From contig JAPLNJ010000447.1 in the NCBI GenBank assembly GCA_026692885.1, forward strand, positions 1 through 7,053: a stretch of 7,053 nucleotides of DNA, given 5' to 3'. The stretch is from Planctomycetota bacterium. GTDB taxonomy: Bacteria; Planctomycetota; Planctomycetia; Pirellulales; Pirellulaceae. The position numbers were made by a program, and so were the translations under genes. The notes below the pieces were generated by a model, which had not been told where the DNA came from, searched no databases, and worked only from the letters and a program-made list of their open reading frames with translations. Positions 1 through 5,870 of this stretch are shown in pieces (positions within the stretch are counted from its first letter, which is position 1; every line of letters begins with the position of its first letter).

Positions 1-677
1 ACGTTGGCCCCTTGAATGGCTCGCTGGATCTCCAAGGGCGAGACATGATAGGCCGCCATCCGGTCCGGATCCATCAGCACCTGCACCACGCGCGGCCGTC
101 CGCCGACCACGTAGGCCCGCGACACGTCCTGCACGCCGGCCAGACGCTGCGTGACTTCTTCGGCCACCCGGCGCAGACTGGTATCGTCGCTCGACCGGCT
201 GGTCAGGGTAAGCGTCACGATCGGGACATCGTCGATCTCGACCGGTTTGATGACCCAGCCACTGACACCGGGTGGGACGAGATCCACGTTCTCAGCGAGT
301 TTCTTGGAGAGCTTGACCAGGCTCCGTTCTCGGTCTTCGCCTACATAGTAGCGCACCGTAATGATCGCCTGGTTCTCGCGGCTCATCGAGTACACGTACT
401 CGACGCCGTCGATCTGATACAGGATCTTCTCCAAAGGCGTAGTGACCAACTGCTCGACTTCCGCCGCGGAATGGCCGGGGAAGTTGACGTACACGTCGGC
501 CAGGGGCACGATGATCTGCGGGTCTTCCTCGCGCGGCGTCAGGCCCAAGGCCGCCAGGCCCAGGACCGTGGCCAGCAGAATCAGGATCAACGACAGGTTG
601 GACTCCAGGAAGACTTTCACAATCCGATTCGTGAAATTGTGTTCCGGAGCCGCGGTGTGGGCGGCGTGCTCAGTCAT
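1..677 (-). CDS. RND-family efflux pump inner-membrane permease, N-terminal part (runs off the window)
   Basis: This is the proton-driven inner-membrane component of a tripartite RND (AcrB/HAE1-like) exporter. Only the first 226 residues are present; the family is usually about 1,000-1,100 residues. An N-terminal cytoplasmic stretch is followed by the first membrane helix at about residues 27-45 (LSLILILLATVLGLAALGL). The porter-domain start REEDPQI follows at 49-55, then NFPGHSAAEVEQLVTTPLE around 65-83 and DGVEYVYSMSRENQAIITV around 90-108, all typical of RND pumps of the 'acriflavin resistance' type. The ATG at 677 overlaps the end of the adaptor gene by 8 bases (ATGACTGA), implying translational coupling. 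The substrate cannot be told from this portion. The central membrane helices with the proton-relay residues lie outside the window. Family assignment is firm; a specific gene name is not warranted. Confidence 0.93.
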   Translation of the reverse strand, partial: MTEHAAHTAAPEHNFTNRIVKVFLESNLSLILILLATVLGLAALGLTPREEDPQIIVPLADVYVNFPGHSAAEVEQLVTTPLEKILYQIDGVEYVYSMSRENQAIITVRYYVGEDRERSLVKLSKKLAENVDLVPPGVSGWVIKPVEIDDVPIVTLTLTSRSSDDTSLRRVAEEVTQRLAGVQDVSRAYVVGGRPRVVQVLMDPDRMAAYHVSPLEIQRAIQGAN

Positions 678-1794
678 GCTTGGCCTCCTGCGCCGGTTTC
701 GTCACCGCGGGCACCACGACCTGCTCGCCCTCGCGCAAGCCGGACAGTACTTCTACGTCGGTATCAAGCGTCCGTCCCGTACGGATGGCCCGCTGGCGGG
801 TCTGGCCGTGATCGACCACTGCCACCAGTTCCAACTGACCTACCTGCTGCACCGCTTGGCGAGGAATGACCAGGATCGACTCTTCCCCCAAGGGGACTAG
901 GATGCGCCCAAACATGCCAGAATACATCCCGGGTGGGCAAGGTCCCGTGACTTTGACTTGAAACGAGCGGCTGGCGGACTGAGCTTCCGGCACGATCTCG
1001 CTGACGGTCCCGGTGCACTGCTTCTGGAGTCCTTCCACCTGCACGCCGATGTCTTGGCCGACTTGGAGTTGCCGGGTCAAGGACTCGCGCACGCTGGCGA
1101 CCAGTTGCATGCGTTTGGGATCCAGCAGCGTGACCAGCATCTGCCCGGGCGTAACCATGTCGCCCACGTCGACTTTCTTGTCGATCACCGTGCCGTCCAT
1201 GGGAGACCGGATGGTGGCCCAGTCCAACATGGCCTGGGTTTCCTTGACGGCTTCCTGGGCCCGGTTCAGGTCAGCTTGGGCCGTTTGCAGGGCGGCAGCC
1301 GCTTTTTCGTATTGCTGCCGACTGATCGCACTGGTCTTCAACAGTTCGGCATAACGTTTCTCATCGGCAATCAACTGTGTCTGGAGGGCTTCCGCGGAGG
1401 CCACACCCGCCTTGGCCTGCTGCAGTTTGGCCCGCAGATCCGTATCGTCCAGCCGAATCAGGATGGCACCCGCCTGGACCTGCTGGCCGGCCTTCAGATC
1501 GACCTCGACCACCCGGGAAAGCAACCGGGAGCCGATGCTGGTTTCATGTACCGCCCGGATCGTCCCGACGGCGGATTCCGAGCGATCTAGTCGGACCATC
1601 CGCACCGGCACTACCAGCCCGTGCGCCTCCGTGGCCTGGGCGTGGTCGAGGCCAGGAAGCTCAGGGACCTTCGGCGCAAACTTGCCAGCCAGCCACAGCA
1701 TCAGCACGACGACGCCCGCAGCAAAGGTCAGGAAGACGGCGGTGAGCCCGCCCCAGCGAGTCCATTGTCTCACGGCATCTCTAGGAGGCGTCAT
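670..1794 (-). CDS. RND efflux periplasmic adaptor (membrane fusion protein, HlyD/AcrA family)
   Basis: This protein would link the inner-membrane RND pump to an outer-membrane channel. Its 374 residues are typical of the family. A single N-terminal membrane anchor lies at about 16-38 and there is no lipobox cysteine, so it is anchored by a helix rather than lipid. The split lipoyl domain is visible as VVEVDLKAGQQVQAGAILIRLDD (95-117 region) and WATIRSPMDGTVIDKKVDVGD (192-212 region), separated by an Ala/Gln-rich coiled-coil hairpin at about 118-190. A beta-barrel domain and C-terminal membrane-proximal domain follow. The ATG at 1794 is preceded by AAGGG with a 6-base gap. It is the first gene of an operon with the RND permease, which starts inside its stop region. 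No outer-membrane factor gene is seen in the window. A sigma-54-like promoter lies about 95-110 bases upstream of the start. Confidence 0.94.
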   Translation of the reverse strand: MTPPRDAVRQWTRWGGLTAVFLTFAAGVVVLMLWLAGKFAPKVPELPGLDHAQATEAHGLVVPVRMVRLDRSESAVGTIRAVHETSIGSRLLSRVVEVDLKAGQQVQAGAILIRLDDTDLRAKLQQAKAGVASAEALQTQLIADEKRYAELLKTSAISRQQYEKAAAALQTAQADLNRAQEAVKETQAMLDWATIRSPMDGTVIDKKVDVGDMVTPGQMLVTLLDPKRMQLVASVRESLTRQLQVGQDIGVQVEGLQKQCTGTVSEIVPEAQSASRSFQVKVTGPCPPGMYSGMFGRILVPLGEESILVIPRQAVQQVGQLELVAVVDHGQTRQRAIRTGRTLDTDVEVLSGLREGEQVVVPAVTKPAQEAKHD

Positions 1795-1888
1795 AGGCTA
1801 CCCTTTTTCAGACAGGCAGAAGGATCCGTGACCAGGCAAGTCAGAGGGGATTGTATCCGCATTCCATCGCGGTCCCCATCCCAACTCT

Positions 1889-1904
1889 TGCGAACAACAT
1901 GCCG
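1889..1904 (-). promoter_or_regulatory. Candidate sigma-54 (-24/-12) promoter of the efflux operon
   Basis: Read on the minus strand the site is CGGCATGTTGTTCGCA. It has the invariant GG (1903-1902) and GC (1891-1890) separated by exactly 10 bases, and matches most of the consensus TGGCAC-N5-TTGCA. Transcription would start near 1878, giving a leader of about 84 bases before the adaptor ATG at 1794. The divergent histidine kinase is of the type that normally pairs with sigma-54 activators, which supports the call. It is one imperfect motif match, so it remains a prediction. Confidence 0.45.
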
Positions 1905-1968
1905 CTATGCACGGCCACGTTCTATTGAGCGAGAACCGGACGCTGCAAGGGCAAAGGCTGCAAGAAAC

Positions 1969-1995
1969 TTCACAATCGCCGCCCAGGACTGTGAA
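1969..1995. promoter_or_regulatory. Dyad TTCACAATC-N9-GACTGTGAA, possible enhancer/operator
   Basis: Two 9-base half-sites in inverted orientation match at 8 of 9 positions (1969-1977 and 1987-1995). The centre is about 104 bases upstream of the predicted efflux transcription start, a usual distance for an NtrC-type activator site. A separate direct repeat of GCTGCAAG (1942-1949 and 1957-1964) lies between it and the promoter. The symmetry is seen directly; the regulatory role is inferred. Confidence 0.35.
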
Positions 1996-2125
1996 ATTAT
2001 TGCGCAGTTACGCGCCACCCGAGCCCGCCAGCATGAATCCCGGACGCAATCCCTCACGTGCGGGACAGAATCCCGCTTGCCCGGGGGCCCGATTGGCATC
2101 CGGGTTGCGAACGCTTGGCTCCCGA

Positions 2126-2240
2126 GTAGGTTGGGTCTCCGACCCGACCCATCTTCCTCCCTACGGTCTTCCGAGGACTGGAGGAACGCGGCGAAGAGAT
2201 GGTGAAGGCGACAGGCGGTCGGGTCGGATACCCAACCTAC
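2126..2240. repeat. 24-base inverted repeat pair in the divergent spacer
   Basis: The left arm at 2126-2149 (starting GTAGGTTGGGT) and the right arm at 2217-2240 (ending ACCCAACCTAC) are reverse complements with one mismatch in 24 bases. The 67-base interior contains a smaller hairpin, TTCCTCC (2154-2160) with GGAGGAA (2180-2186). Each arm also holds a GGGTC/GACCC self-complementary core. The form resembles short dispersed intergenic repeats found in planctomycete genomes. I see no target-site duplication. It lies 80-190 bases upstream of the kinase start, so it could affect transcription or RNA structure there. Confidence 0.7.
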
Positions 2241-2319
2241 ACCACAAGACGTTGCCGCATCGGAGTCCTACCTTGCCCTTGCGACGGCGAAACGCTATCA
2301 GTTCGGTAAGGGGTTCTTG

Positions 2320-3654
2320 ATGTTCCGGCAGCGACTGACAACCTGGGGTGCGGTACTGGCGGGCTGGTGCGTCCTGGCCACATGGCAGTACCACGAGTAC
2401 TGTCACGAGCGCGAAGCTGCCCAGGAAACCCTGCGGCGGCAAGGGGAGTCCGTGATGAACGCACTGGTTAGCGGCATCCGATCCCATCGGCGACTTGGAC
2501 AATTCTTCGAAGAACAGGTCCAAGGCGTGATGGAGGAGTTGGTGAAATCCAAGGATGTGCTGGCGGCAGGCGTCGCGTCGCCCCAAGGACAGCTGTTACT
2601 GTCCTCCGGCAGTATCGAACAACTGCATCCGGCTCCCCTGGTTGGCGGTGCAGAATCGTGGGAACCGGCCGGGTATCGTTTGGTAGCTGATTTCCGCCTG
2701 CCCGCGGAGGTCTCCGGACCTGGACCCGGAGGTGGTTTGGGCGGCGGACGCGGACGAGGCTTTGGTGCCCGGTGGCAAGCGGAAGCAGACAAGCCGAGTC
2801 TGTTTCTGCCTGGCAAGCAGTACTCCGCCATCCTCTTCTTGGATCGAACGCGCGCTGACGAGCACTGCCGCCGGGCCGCTTGGTCGCGTGTTTCCGTGGC
2901 TCTGGCCGGAAATCTGCTGCTGCTCTGTGTGGCGCTCGTGTGGCGGATGACGGTCCGTCTGGCTGCCGCCAAGGCTGTACTGGAGGCTGAGGCTCGGCAT
3001 CTGCGAGAGTTGAATCAGGCCGCCGCCGGTCTCGCCCACGAGACCCGAAATCCCCTCGGGCTGATTCGTGGTTGGGCTCAGCGTCTGGCCCAGGCGGACT
3101 TGGGATCTGGGGAACAGCAGCAACAGGTCCAATCTCTGGTCGAAGAGTGTGATCGCGTTACGTCGCGGATCAATCAATTCCTCACCTTCGCCCGGCCCAG
3201 TGATCCCAAAATCGAGTCGATCAATCTCGGACAAGTGGCAGACGAGTTAGCGGTGCTGTTGGAGCCGGACTTGGATGCCAAGCAGTTGACACTCCAGCGT
3301 TTTGTGTCGGGGAATGGCGAATGGGTGGCCGCTGATCGCGAGATGTTACGTCAGGCCTTGTTTAATCTCCTGCAGAACGCTGTCCAATGGTCGCCGGAAG
3401 GCGGGACGATCGAAGTAGCTCTACAACGAGGTCATGCCGGACGCCACCGCATCGAAGTGGCCGACCGCGGGCCAGGCGTTCTGGCCGACGCGGCCTCCCG
3501 GCTGTTCTCGCCCTATTTCACCACCCGCGTCAACGGCACGGGGTTGGGATTGGCCATCGTGCGGCGCATTGCCGCGGCCCACGGTTGGGAAGTAGGCTAT
3601 ACGCCGCGATCCGGTGGCGGAGCGATTTTCTGGGTGGACGGGATCCATGACTGA
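2320..3654 (+). CDS. Membrane-bound sensor histidine kinase (NtrB/ZraS-like)
   Basis: This protein autophosphorylates on a histidine in response to an envelope signal and passes the phosphate to the adjacent receiver protein. It has 444 residues. The ATG at 2320 is chosen because AAGGGG lies 6 bases upstream; a TTG one codon earlier is less likely. Helix 1 is at about 6-24, followed by a periplasmic sensor region to about 188 that includes a Gly/Arg-rich stretch at 133-149, and helix 2 at about 191-212. There is no obvious HAMP domain. The dimerisation box HETRNPLGLIRGW carries the phospho-accepting His240. The catalytic domain shows the N box (FNLLQNAVQWSPEGG, Asn349/353), G1 (DRGPG, 382-386), F box (FSPYF) and G2 (GTGLGL, 406-411), so the kinase looks intact. 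The stop overlaps the regulator start by 8 bases. The divergent efflux operon is its likely target, by position only. Confidence 0.93.
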   Translation: MFRQRLTTWGAVLAGWCVLATWQYHEYCHEREAAQETLRRQGESVMNALVSGIRSHRRLGQFFEEQVQGVMEELVKSKDVLAAGVASPQGQLLLSSGSIEQLHPAPLVGGAESWEPAGYRLVADFRLPAEVSGPGPGGGLGGGRGRGFGARWQAEADKPSLFLPGKQYSAILFLDRTRADEHCRRAAWSRVSVALAGNLLLLCVALVWRMTVRLAAAKAVLEAEARHLRELNQAAAGLAHETRNPLGLIRGWAQRLAQADLGSGEQQQQVQSLVEECDRVTSRINQFLTFARPSDPKIESINLGQVADELAVLLEPDLDAKQLTLQRFVSGNGEWVAADREMLRQALFNLLQNAVQWSPEGGTIEVALQRGHAGRHRIEVADRGPGVLADAASRLFSPYFTTRVNGTGLGLAIVRRIAAAHGWEVGYTPRSGGGAIFWVDGIHD

Positions 3655-4099
3655 GCGGCAACGCAGCATCCTGGTAGTCGACGACGAAGCGGCTCAACGC
3701 CACTTGTTGGGCAGTTTTCTGCAATCGTTGGGCTTCTGTGTGACCGAAGCCGCGTCCGCCGAAGAAGCCCTAGCGGCCATTCGACACGCGGCCCCGGGCA
3801 TGGTGCTGCTGGACGTGCGTTTGCCGGGGATGAGCGGCATTGAGGCCCTCGGCGAAATCCGCCGCATCGCGGCCGATCTGCCTGTGTTGCTGATCACCGC
3901 GTTTGCCGACCTTCGTCAGGCGGTGGCGGCCATGAAGAGCGGCGCGGATGACTACCTTTCGAAGCCGATCGATCTGGACGAGTTGGAGGCGGCCGTCGCC
4001 GACGCGATTGGACCAGGCGAGGGCGGCCCCCGCCGCGGAGACAAGACCCCGTTGCCGCTGCCTCCCGGCGTGATCGCCCCTGAGAAGCTCCCGACGTAA
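3647..4099 (+). CDS. Response regulator, receiver domain only; probably a truncated NtrC-type regulator
   Basis: This is the partner of the upstream kinase. The receiver domain is complete over about residues 6-122: acidic pair Asp12/Asp13 (VVDDE), phospho-acceptor Asp56 (LLDVRLPGMSG), Thr84 (ITAFAD) and Lys106 (SKPID). After it comes a Pro/Gly-rich linker, and the protein ends at residue 150 with GVIAPEKLPT. NtrC-family regulators normally continue from such a linker into a sigma-54 AAA+ domain and a helix-turn-helix. Here the last codons and the TAA stop lie in the left arm of an inverted-repeat element starting at 4082, so the C-terminus looks manufactured by that element. No AAA+ sequence resumes beyond it. 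The start at 3647 (ATGACTGA overlap with the kinase stop) fits the family N-terminus. It may still accept phosphate but cannot bind DNA or activate sigma-54. A naturally single-domain regulator is the alternative. Confidence 0.88.
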   Translation: MTERQRSILVVDDEAAQRHLLGSFLQSLGFCVTEAASAEEALAAIRHAAPGMVLLDVRLPGMSGIEALGEIRRIAADLPVLLITAFADLRQAVAAMKSGADDYLSKPIDLDELEAAVADAIGPGEGGPRRGDKTPLPLPPGVIAPEKLPT

Positions 4100-4239
4100 G
4101 TCGGTGGGAGTGTTCCCGCGCTGTGCCTAACCCGGAGCCCCATATCTGACCGGCCCGACTCGTCGGGAGAACTCGGTGAGGCGCCGCGGTGTTAGGAGTT
4201 GGCGGGACTGCTCGCACCGACTTACGTCGGGAGCTTCTC
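4082..4239. mobile_element. 158-base MITE-like element with perfect 25-base terminal inverted repeats
   Basis: Bases 4082-4106 and 4215-4239 are exact reverse complements over 25 bases. Each arm is itself a hairpin, CCGAC-GTAA-GTCGG, whose loop would be a GNRA tetraloop in RNA. Pairing continues inward imperfectly: TCCCGC near 4114-4119 with GCGGGA near 4202-4207, and CCTAAC (4126-4131) with GTTAGG (4193-4198). An inner CCCGA-CTCG-TCGGG hairpin lies near 4162-4175. The whole element can fold as one long stem. It encodes no protein. It may act as a transcription terminator for the kinase operon. I find no clear target duplication. It provides the last five codons and the stop of the response regulator. 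Confidence 0.75.
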
Positions 4240-4710
4240 GGACGGGACCAGCTAGCAGTGACGGCATTTCGCCGTGTTACGATCAACGCCATCAAGGCCG
4301 ACATCGCGTCTTTGTCTCTTGCTGCATCGACGCGGGTTTCCCAGCCTGCCTACTGAGGTCGTTTTCCAGGCTTGCGGCGCGTTCTGCCGCCTGAGCCGGC
4401 GGGATATCCCCGAGGCTGTTCGCCTTGGTCGTCGGCGTAACTCCGCACCGACACGCGGGTTTTACCAGCGATTCGGTCGTTGACGATCTGAGGGATCTGC
4501 CGCCCGAAACGGCCGCGTATCCACACCTGCGCACATGAGGGGGTCTAGCGCGCAGCATTATGGCCAACAAATACTGCGAGTCTCAATCTGAGGGGCTGTG
4601 TCGCAAATGCTTGACATCTCGCCGCGCCCGAGAATGACGCGGGCCGGCGGGAGAATTGAATAAGTTCCGGCGTCACAAAGCAACCCTTCCGCACTTCACC
4701 GACCGCAGAA
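4240..4710. other. Gene-poor spacer with no supportable gene
   Basis: These 471 bases follow the inverted-repeat element and precede the GIY-YIG gene. Short open frames exist on both strands (the longest is about 92 codons on the minus strand, 4292-4570), but none has a recognisable motif or a good ribosome binding site. A perfect TTGACA at 4611-4616 could be a -35 box for the downstream gene, but there is no convincing -10 at 16-18 bases, so I do not call a promoter. Nothing here continues the truncated response regulator. The stretch may be the degraded remains of an earlier gene or the upstream part of a cassette. Confidence 0.6.
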
Positions 4711-5148
4711 ATGCAAGAAGACAAGTTCAGCACCGTTTCCTTTCCAGAAGACGAGGACATCGTCTACGTGCTGCGCTTCCAGCGACCGAGCGAATCGGAA
4801 ATGAGCCCCTTCTACGTCGGCGAATCGGGCCGCGGAACACGACGGATCGGGGAATATGTAAGCGCGCAGTTTGCCGCCGCCACTGATTTCAAGGTCGGCG
4901 TCGCAGTTCGAGCGCTCAGGAACGCAGGGTGCAAGGTATTCGTGAGCCACCAACCCTCAAGCAATCGCCGCGGCGACGAAGCTGCTCTGATTTCCCGGTA
5001 CACCAAGCAAGGATTCAGGCTGCTTAACGCTGAACCAAGCTACAACTACAGATCTGCCGATAGAGCCGCCGAGCAAGAACGAATCGAAAACTTTGTTGCG
5101 GCGATTCTTCAAAGCAACCCGCGTGGGTCCGCGCCCTGTGACGCCTAA
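4711..5148 (+). CDS. GIY-YIG nuclease-like protein, integron cassette gene
   Basis: This is a 145-residue protein with the layout of a single-domain GIY-YIG endonuclease. The 'GIY' strand is IVYVLRF (17-23) and the 'YIG' strand is FYVGES (34-39). Arg41/Arg44 follow in the first helix (GRGTRRIGEY), Glu90 in DEAALISRY is the expected metal-binding glutamate, and Asn106 in RLLNAEPS matches the conserved late asparagine. The predicted activity is DNA cleavage or nicking; the target is unknown and no partner domain is present. The ATG at 4711 has no clear Shine-Dalgarno sequence. The TAA stop (5146-5148) falls inside the GCCTAAC R'' box of the first attC, typical of integron cassette genes. The family call rests on motif spacing read by eye. 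Stand-alone GIY-YIG proteins of this size occur in DNA repair, phage defence and homing, and this sequence does not say which. Confidence 0.7.
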   Translation: MQEDKFSTVSFPEDEDIVYVLRFQRPSESEMSPFYVGESGRGTRRIGEYVSAQFAAATDFKVGVAVRALRNAGCKVFVSHQPSSNRRGDEAALISRYTKQGFRLLNAEPSYNYRSADRAAEQERIENFVAAILQSNPRGSAPCDA

Positions 5149-5271
5149 CCCCTCGCTCAAGCGGAGCGCCAACGGCAGGCCACCAGGCCCGGTCTGGCGG
5201 TACGCGGTACATTTTCGCCAGCCCGGGCCTGGCGTCCAGCCATTGTCGCCCGCTTGGCTCGAACGTTCTGT
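5143..5271 (+). other. Integron attC recombination site 1 (129 bases)
   Basis: Outer boxes are R'' GCCTAAC (5143-5149) and R' GTTCTGT (5265-5271). Inner boxes are L'' CAAGCGG (5158-5164) and L' CCGCTTG (5250-5256), which pair exactly and continue as GCG/CGC (5166-5168 with 5247-5249), leaving A5165 bulged out. Eight unpaired bases separate the L and R boxes on each side, like the unpaired central spacer of attC. The variable terminal structure is a 17-base stem with one mismatch (5183-5199 with 5216-5232). The bulged base next to L'' and the unpaired spacer are diagnostic of folded attC sites. The length resembles the long Vibrio-type repeats. Confidence 0.85.
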
Positions 5272-5849
5272 TCTAAGAGACTTGTCGCGATGAACAACTC
5301 CGTCGGAAAAATACTCGTTCCGCTGCTAATCGCCTTTGCGTTGGCTGGTTGCTCAAGAACCCCATCCGGGCCGACATCCGTCGCAGAAACGAGTGTTGCA
5401 CGTGCGGACCTCGCCGACCGCGTTCGATTCATCGAACACTATGTCACCTTCAGGCGCAAGTACGAAAAACTCGATTACGACGTGACGTACCAAAACAACG
5501 GTGGCGGCATGGTGCCTGGTCCGTCTGACTGGGATATTCGGTTGATCGCTGCGGTTCTGCCAACGGATGTGGATGGTTGGATTCCCACCGATGTCGAGAA
5601 GAAAGACGGTTCCCCACCACAGTGGTTGCGAGATTTGCCAGGCTCGATTGAAAGAGAGGGAATCACGGAATGGTATCGCAAATCAGGGACTGAGCTTGGG
5701 ATTGATCGCGCACGGTTAATCGTTGCCTACCGAAGCACATCGACTCCCAATTGAACGATTCGCAACAGAACAAGAGGGATGCACACGACGCGGCGGTCGC
5801 GTCCTGGATGAAGGTTGGGTCACTCGCGCTGCCCGCGTAATCCCTGTCG
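5266..5849 (+). mobile_element. Complete integron gene cassette carrying a lipoprotein gene
   Basis: In the integron model a cassette runs from just after the G of one R' box to the G of the next. Here that gives T5266 to G5849, 584 bases. Its first bases TTCTGT, with the preceding G, are the exact complement of ACAGAAC, the R'' box of the attC it carries (5765-5771). This 7/7 match is what a once-circular cassette should show. The gene starts 24 bases after the cassette edge, in the usual orientation with its attC downstream. The integrase gene and attI are not in the window, so the array is CALIN-like as far as can be seen. Confidence 0.75.
5290..5754 (+). CDS. Small predicted lipoprotein of unknown function (integron cassette gene)
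   Basis: I do not recognise the family. The 154-residue product begins MNNSVGKILVPLLIAFALAGC, a short positive start, a hydrophobic stretch at 8-19 and a lipobox LAGC with Cys21, so it should be cleaved by signal peptidase II and lipid-anchored in the envelope. The mature part has a soluble, mixed alpha/beta look with DWDIRLIAAVLP around the middle and no cysteine cluster, repeat or catalytic motif that I can name. The ATG at 5290 is preferred over an upstream in-frame start at 5254, because it gives a clean signal peptide, has AAGAGA 9 bases upstream, and the earlier start would lie inside attC 1. It is the only gene of a complete cassette, followed within 11 bases by attC 2. Secreted proteins of unknown function are common among integron cassettes. 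Confidence 0.82.
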   Translation: MNNSVGKILVPLLIAFALAGCSRTPSGPTSVAETSVARADLADRVRFIEHYVTFRRKYEKLDYDVTYQNNGGGMVPGPSDWDIRLIAAVLPTDVDGWIPTDVEKKDGSPPQWLRDLPGSIEREGITEWYRKSGTELGIDRARLIVAYRSTSTPN

Positions 5850-5855
5850 TTCGGC
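5765..5855 (+). other. Integron attC recombination site 2 (91 bases)
   Basis: R'' is ACAGAAC (5765-5771) and R' is GTTCGGC (5849-5855). The L boxes are AGGGAT (5775-5780) and ATCCCT (5840-5845), fully complementary. Over the first 15 bases of the arm, 12 pair, with mismatches limited to one R-box position and the short spacer between R and L. An inner hairpin GACGCG/CGCGTC (5787-5792 with 5798-5803) lies in the variable region. It closes the lipoprotein cassette and sits directly before the ribosome binding site of the zinc-ribbon gene. Its sequence differs from attC 1, as usual when cassettes come from different sources. Confidence 0.72.
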
Positions 5856-5870
5856 GCGGAGGGCTGCCCG

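Noticed and set aside
12..869. Long plus-strand open frame of 285 codons, and others such as 958-1590 opposite the efflux genes
   Set aside because: The minus strand here encodes well-conserved RND permease and adaptor sequence; the plus frames are His/Arg/Pro-rich antisense shadows of GC-rich coding DNA.
2596..3234. Minus-strand open frame of 212 codons within the kinase gene
   Set aside because: It lies antisense to a histidine kinase with all motifs intact; composition is low in pattern and there is no motif of its own.
4256..4354. Short plus frame reading VTINAIKADI, reminiscent of the start of class V fructose-1,6-bisphosphatases
   Set aside because: Only about ten residues resemble that family and the following residues do not; too little to call a gene remnant.
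4292..4570. Minus-strand 92-codon frame in the spacer
   Set aside because: No recognisable domain, no convincing ribosome binding site, and Arg/Pro/Ser-rich composition. Kept only as part of the gene-poor spacer.
4611..4636. Sigma-70 promoter with TTGACA for the GIY-YIG gene
   Set aside because: The -35 is perfect, but no TATAAT-like hexamer sits 16-18 bases downstream.
4562..4670. Possible third attC (GGCCAAC ... GTTCCGG) upstream of the GIY-YIG gene
   Set aside because: R boxes break the consensus and the inner arms do not pair well; GTTCCGG also does not match the GCCTAAC box expected for that cassette.
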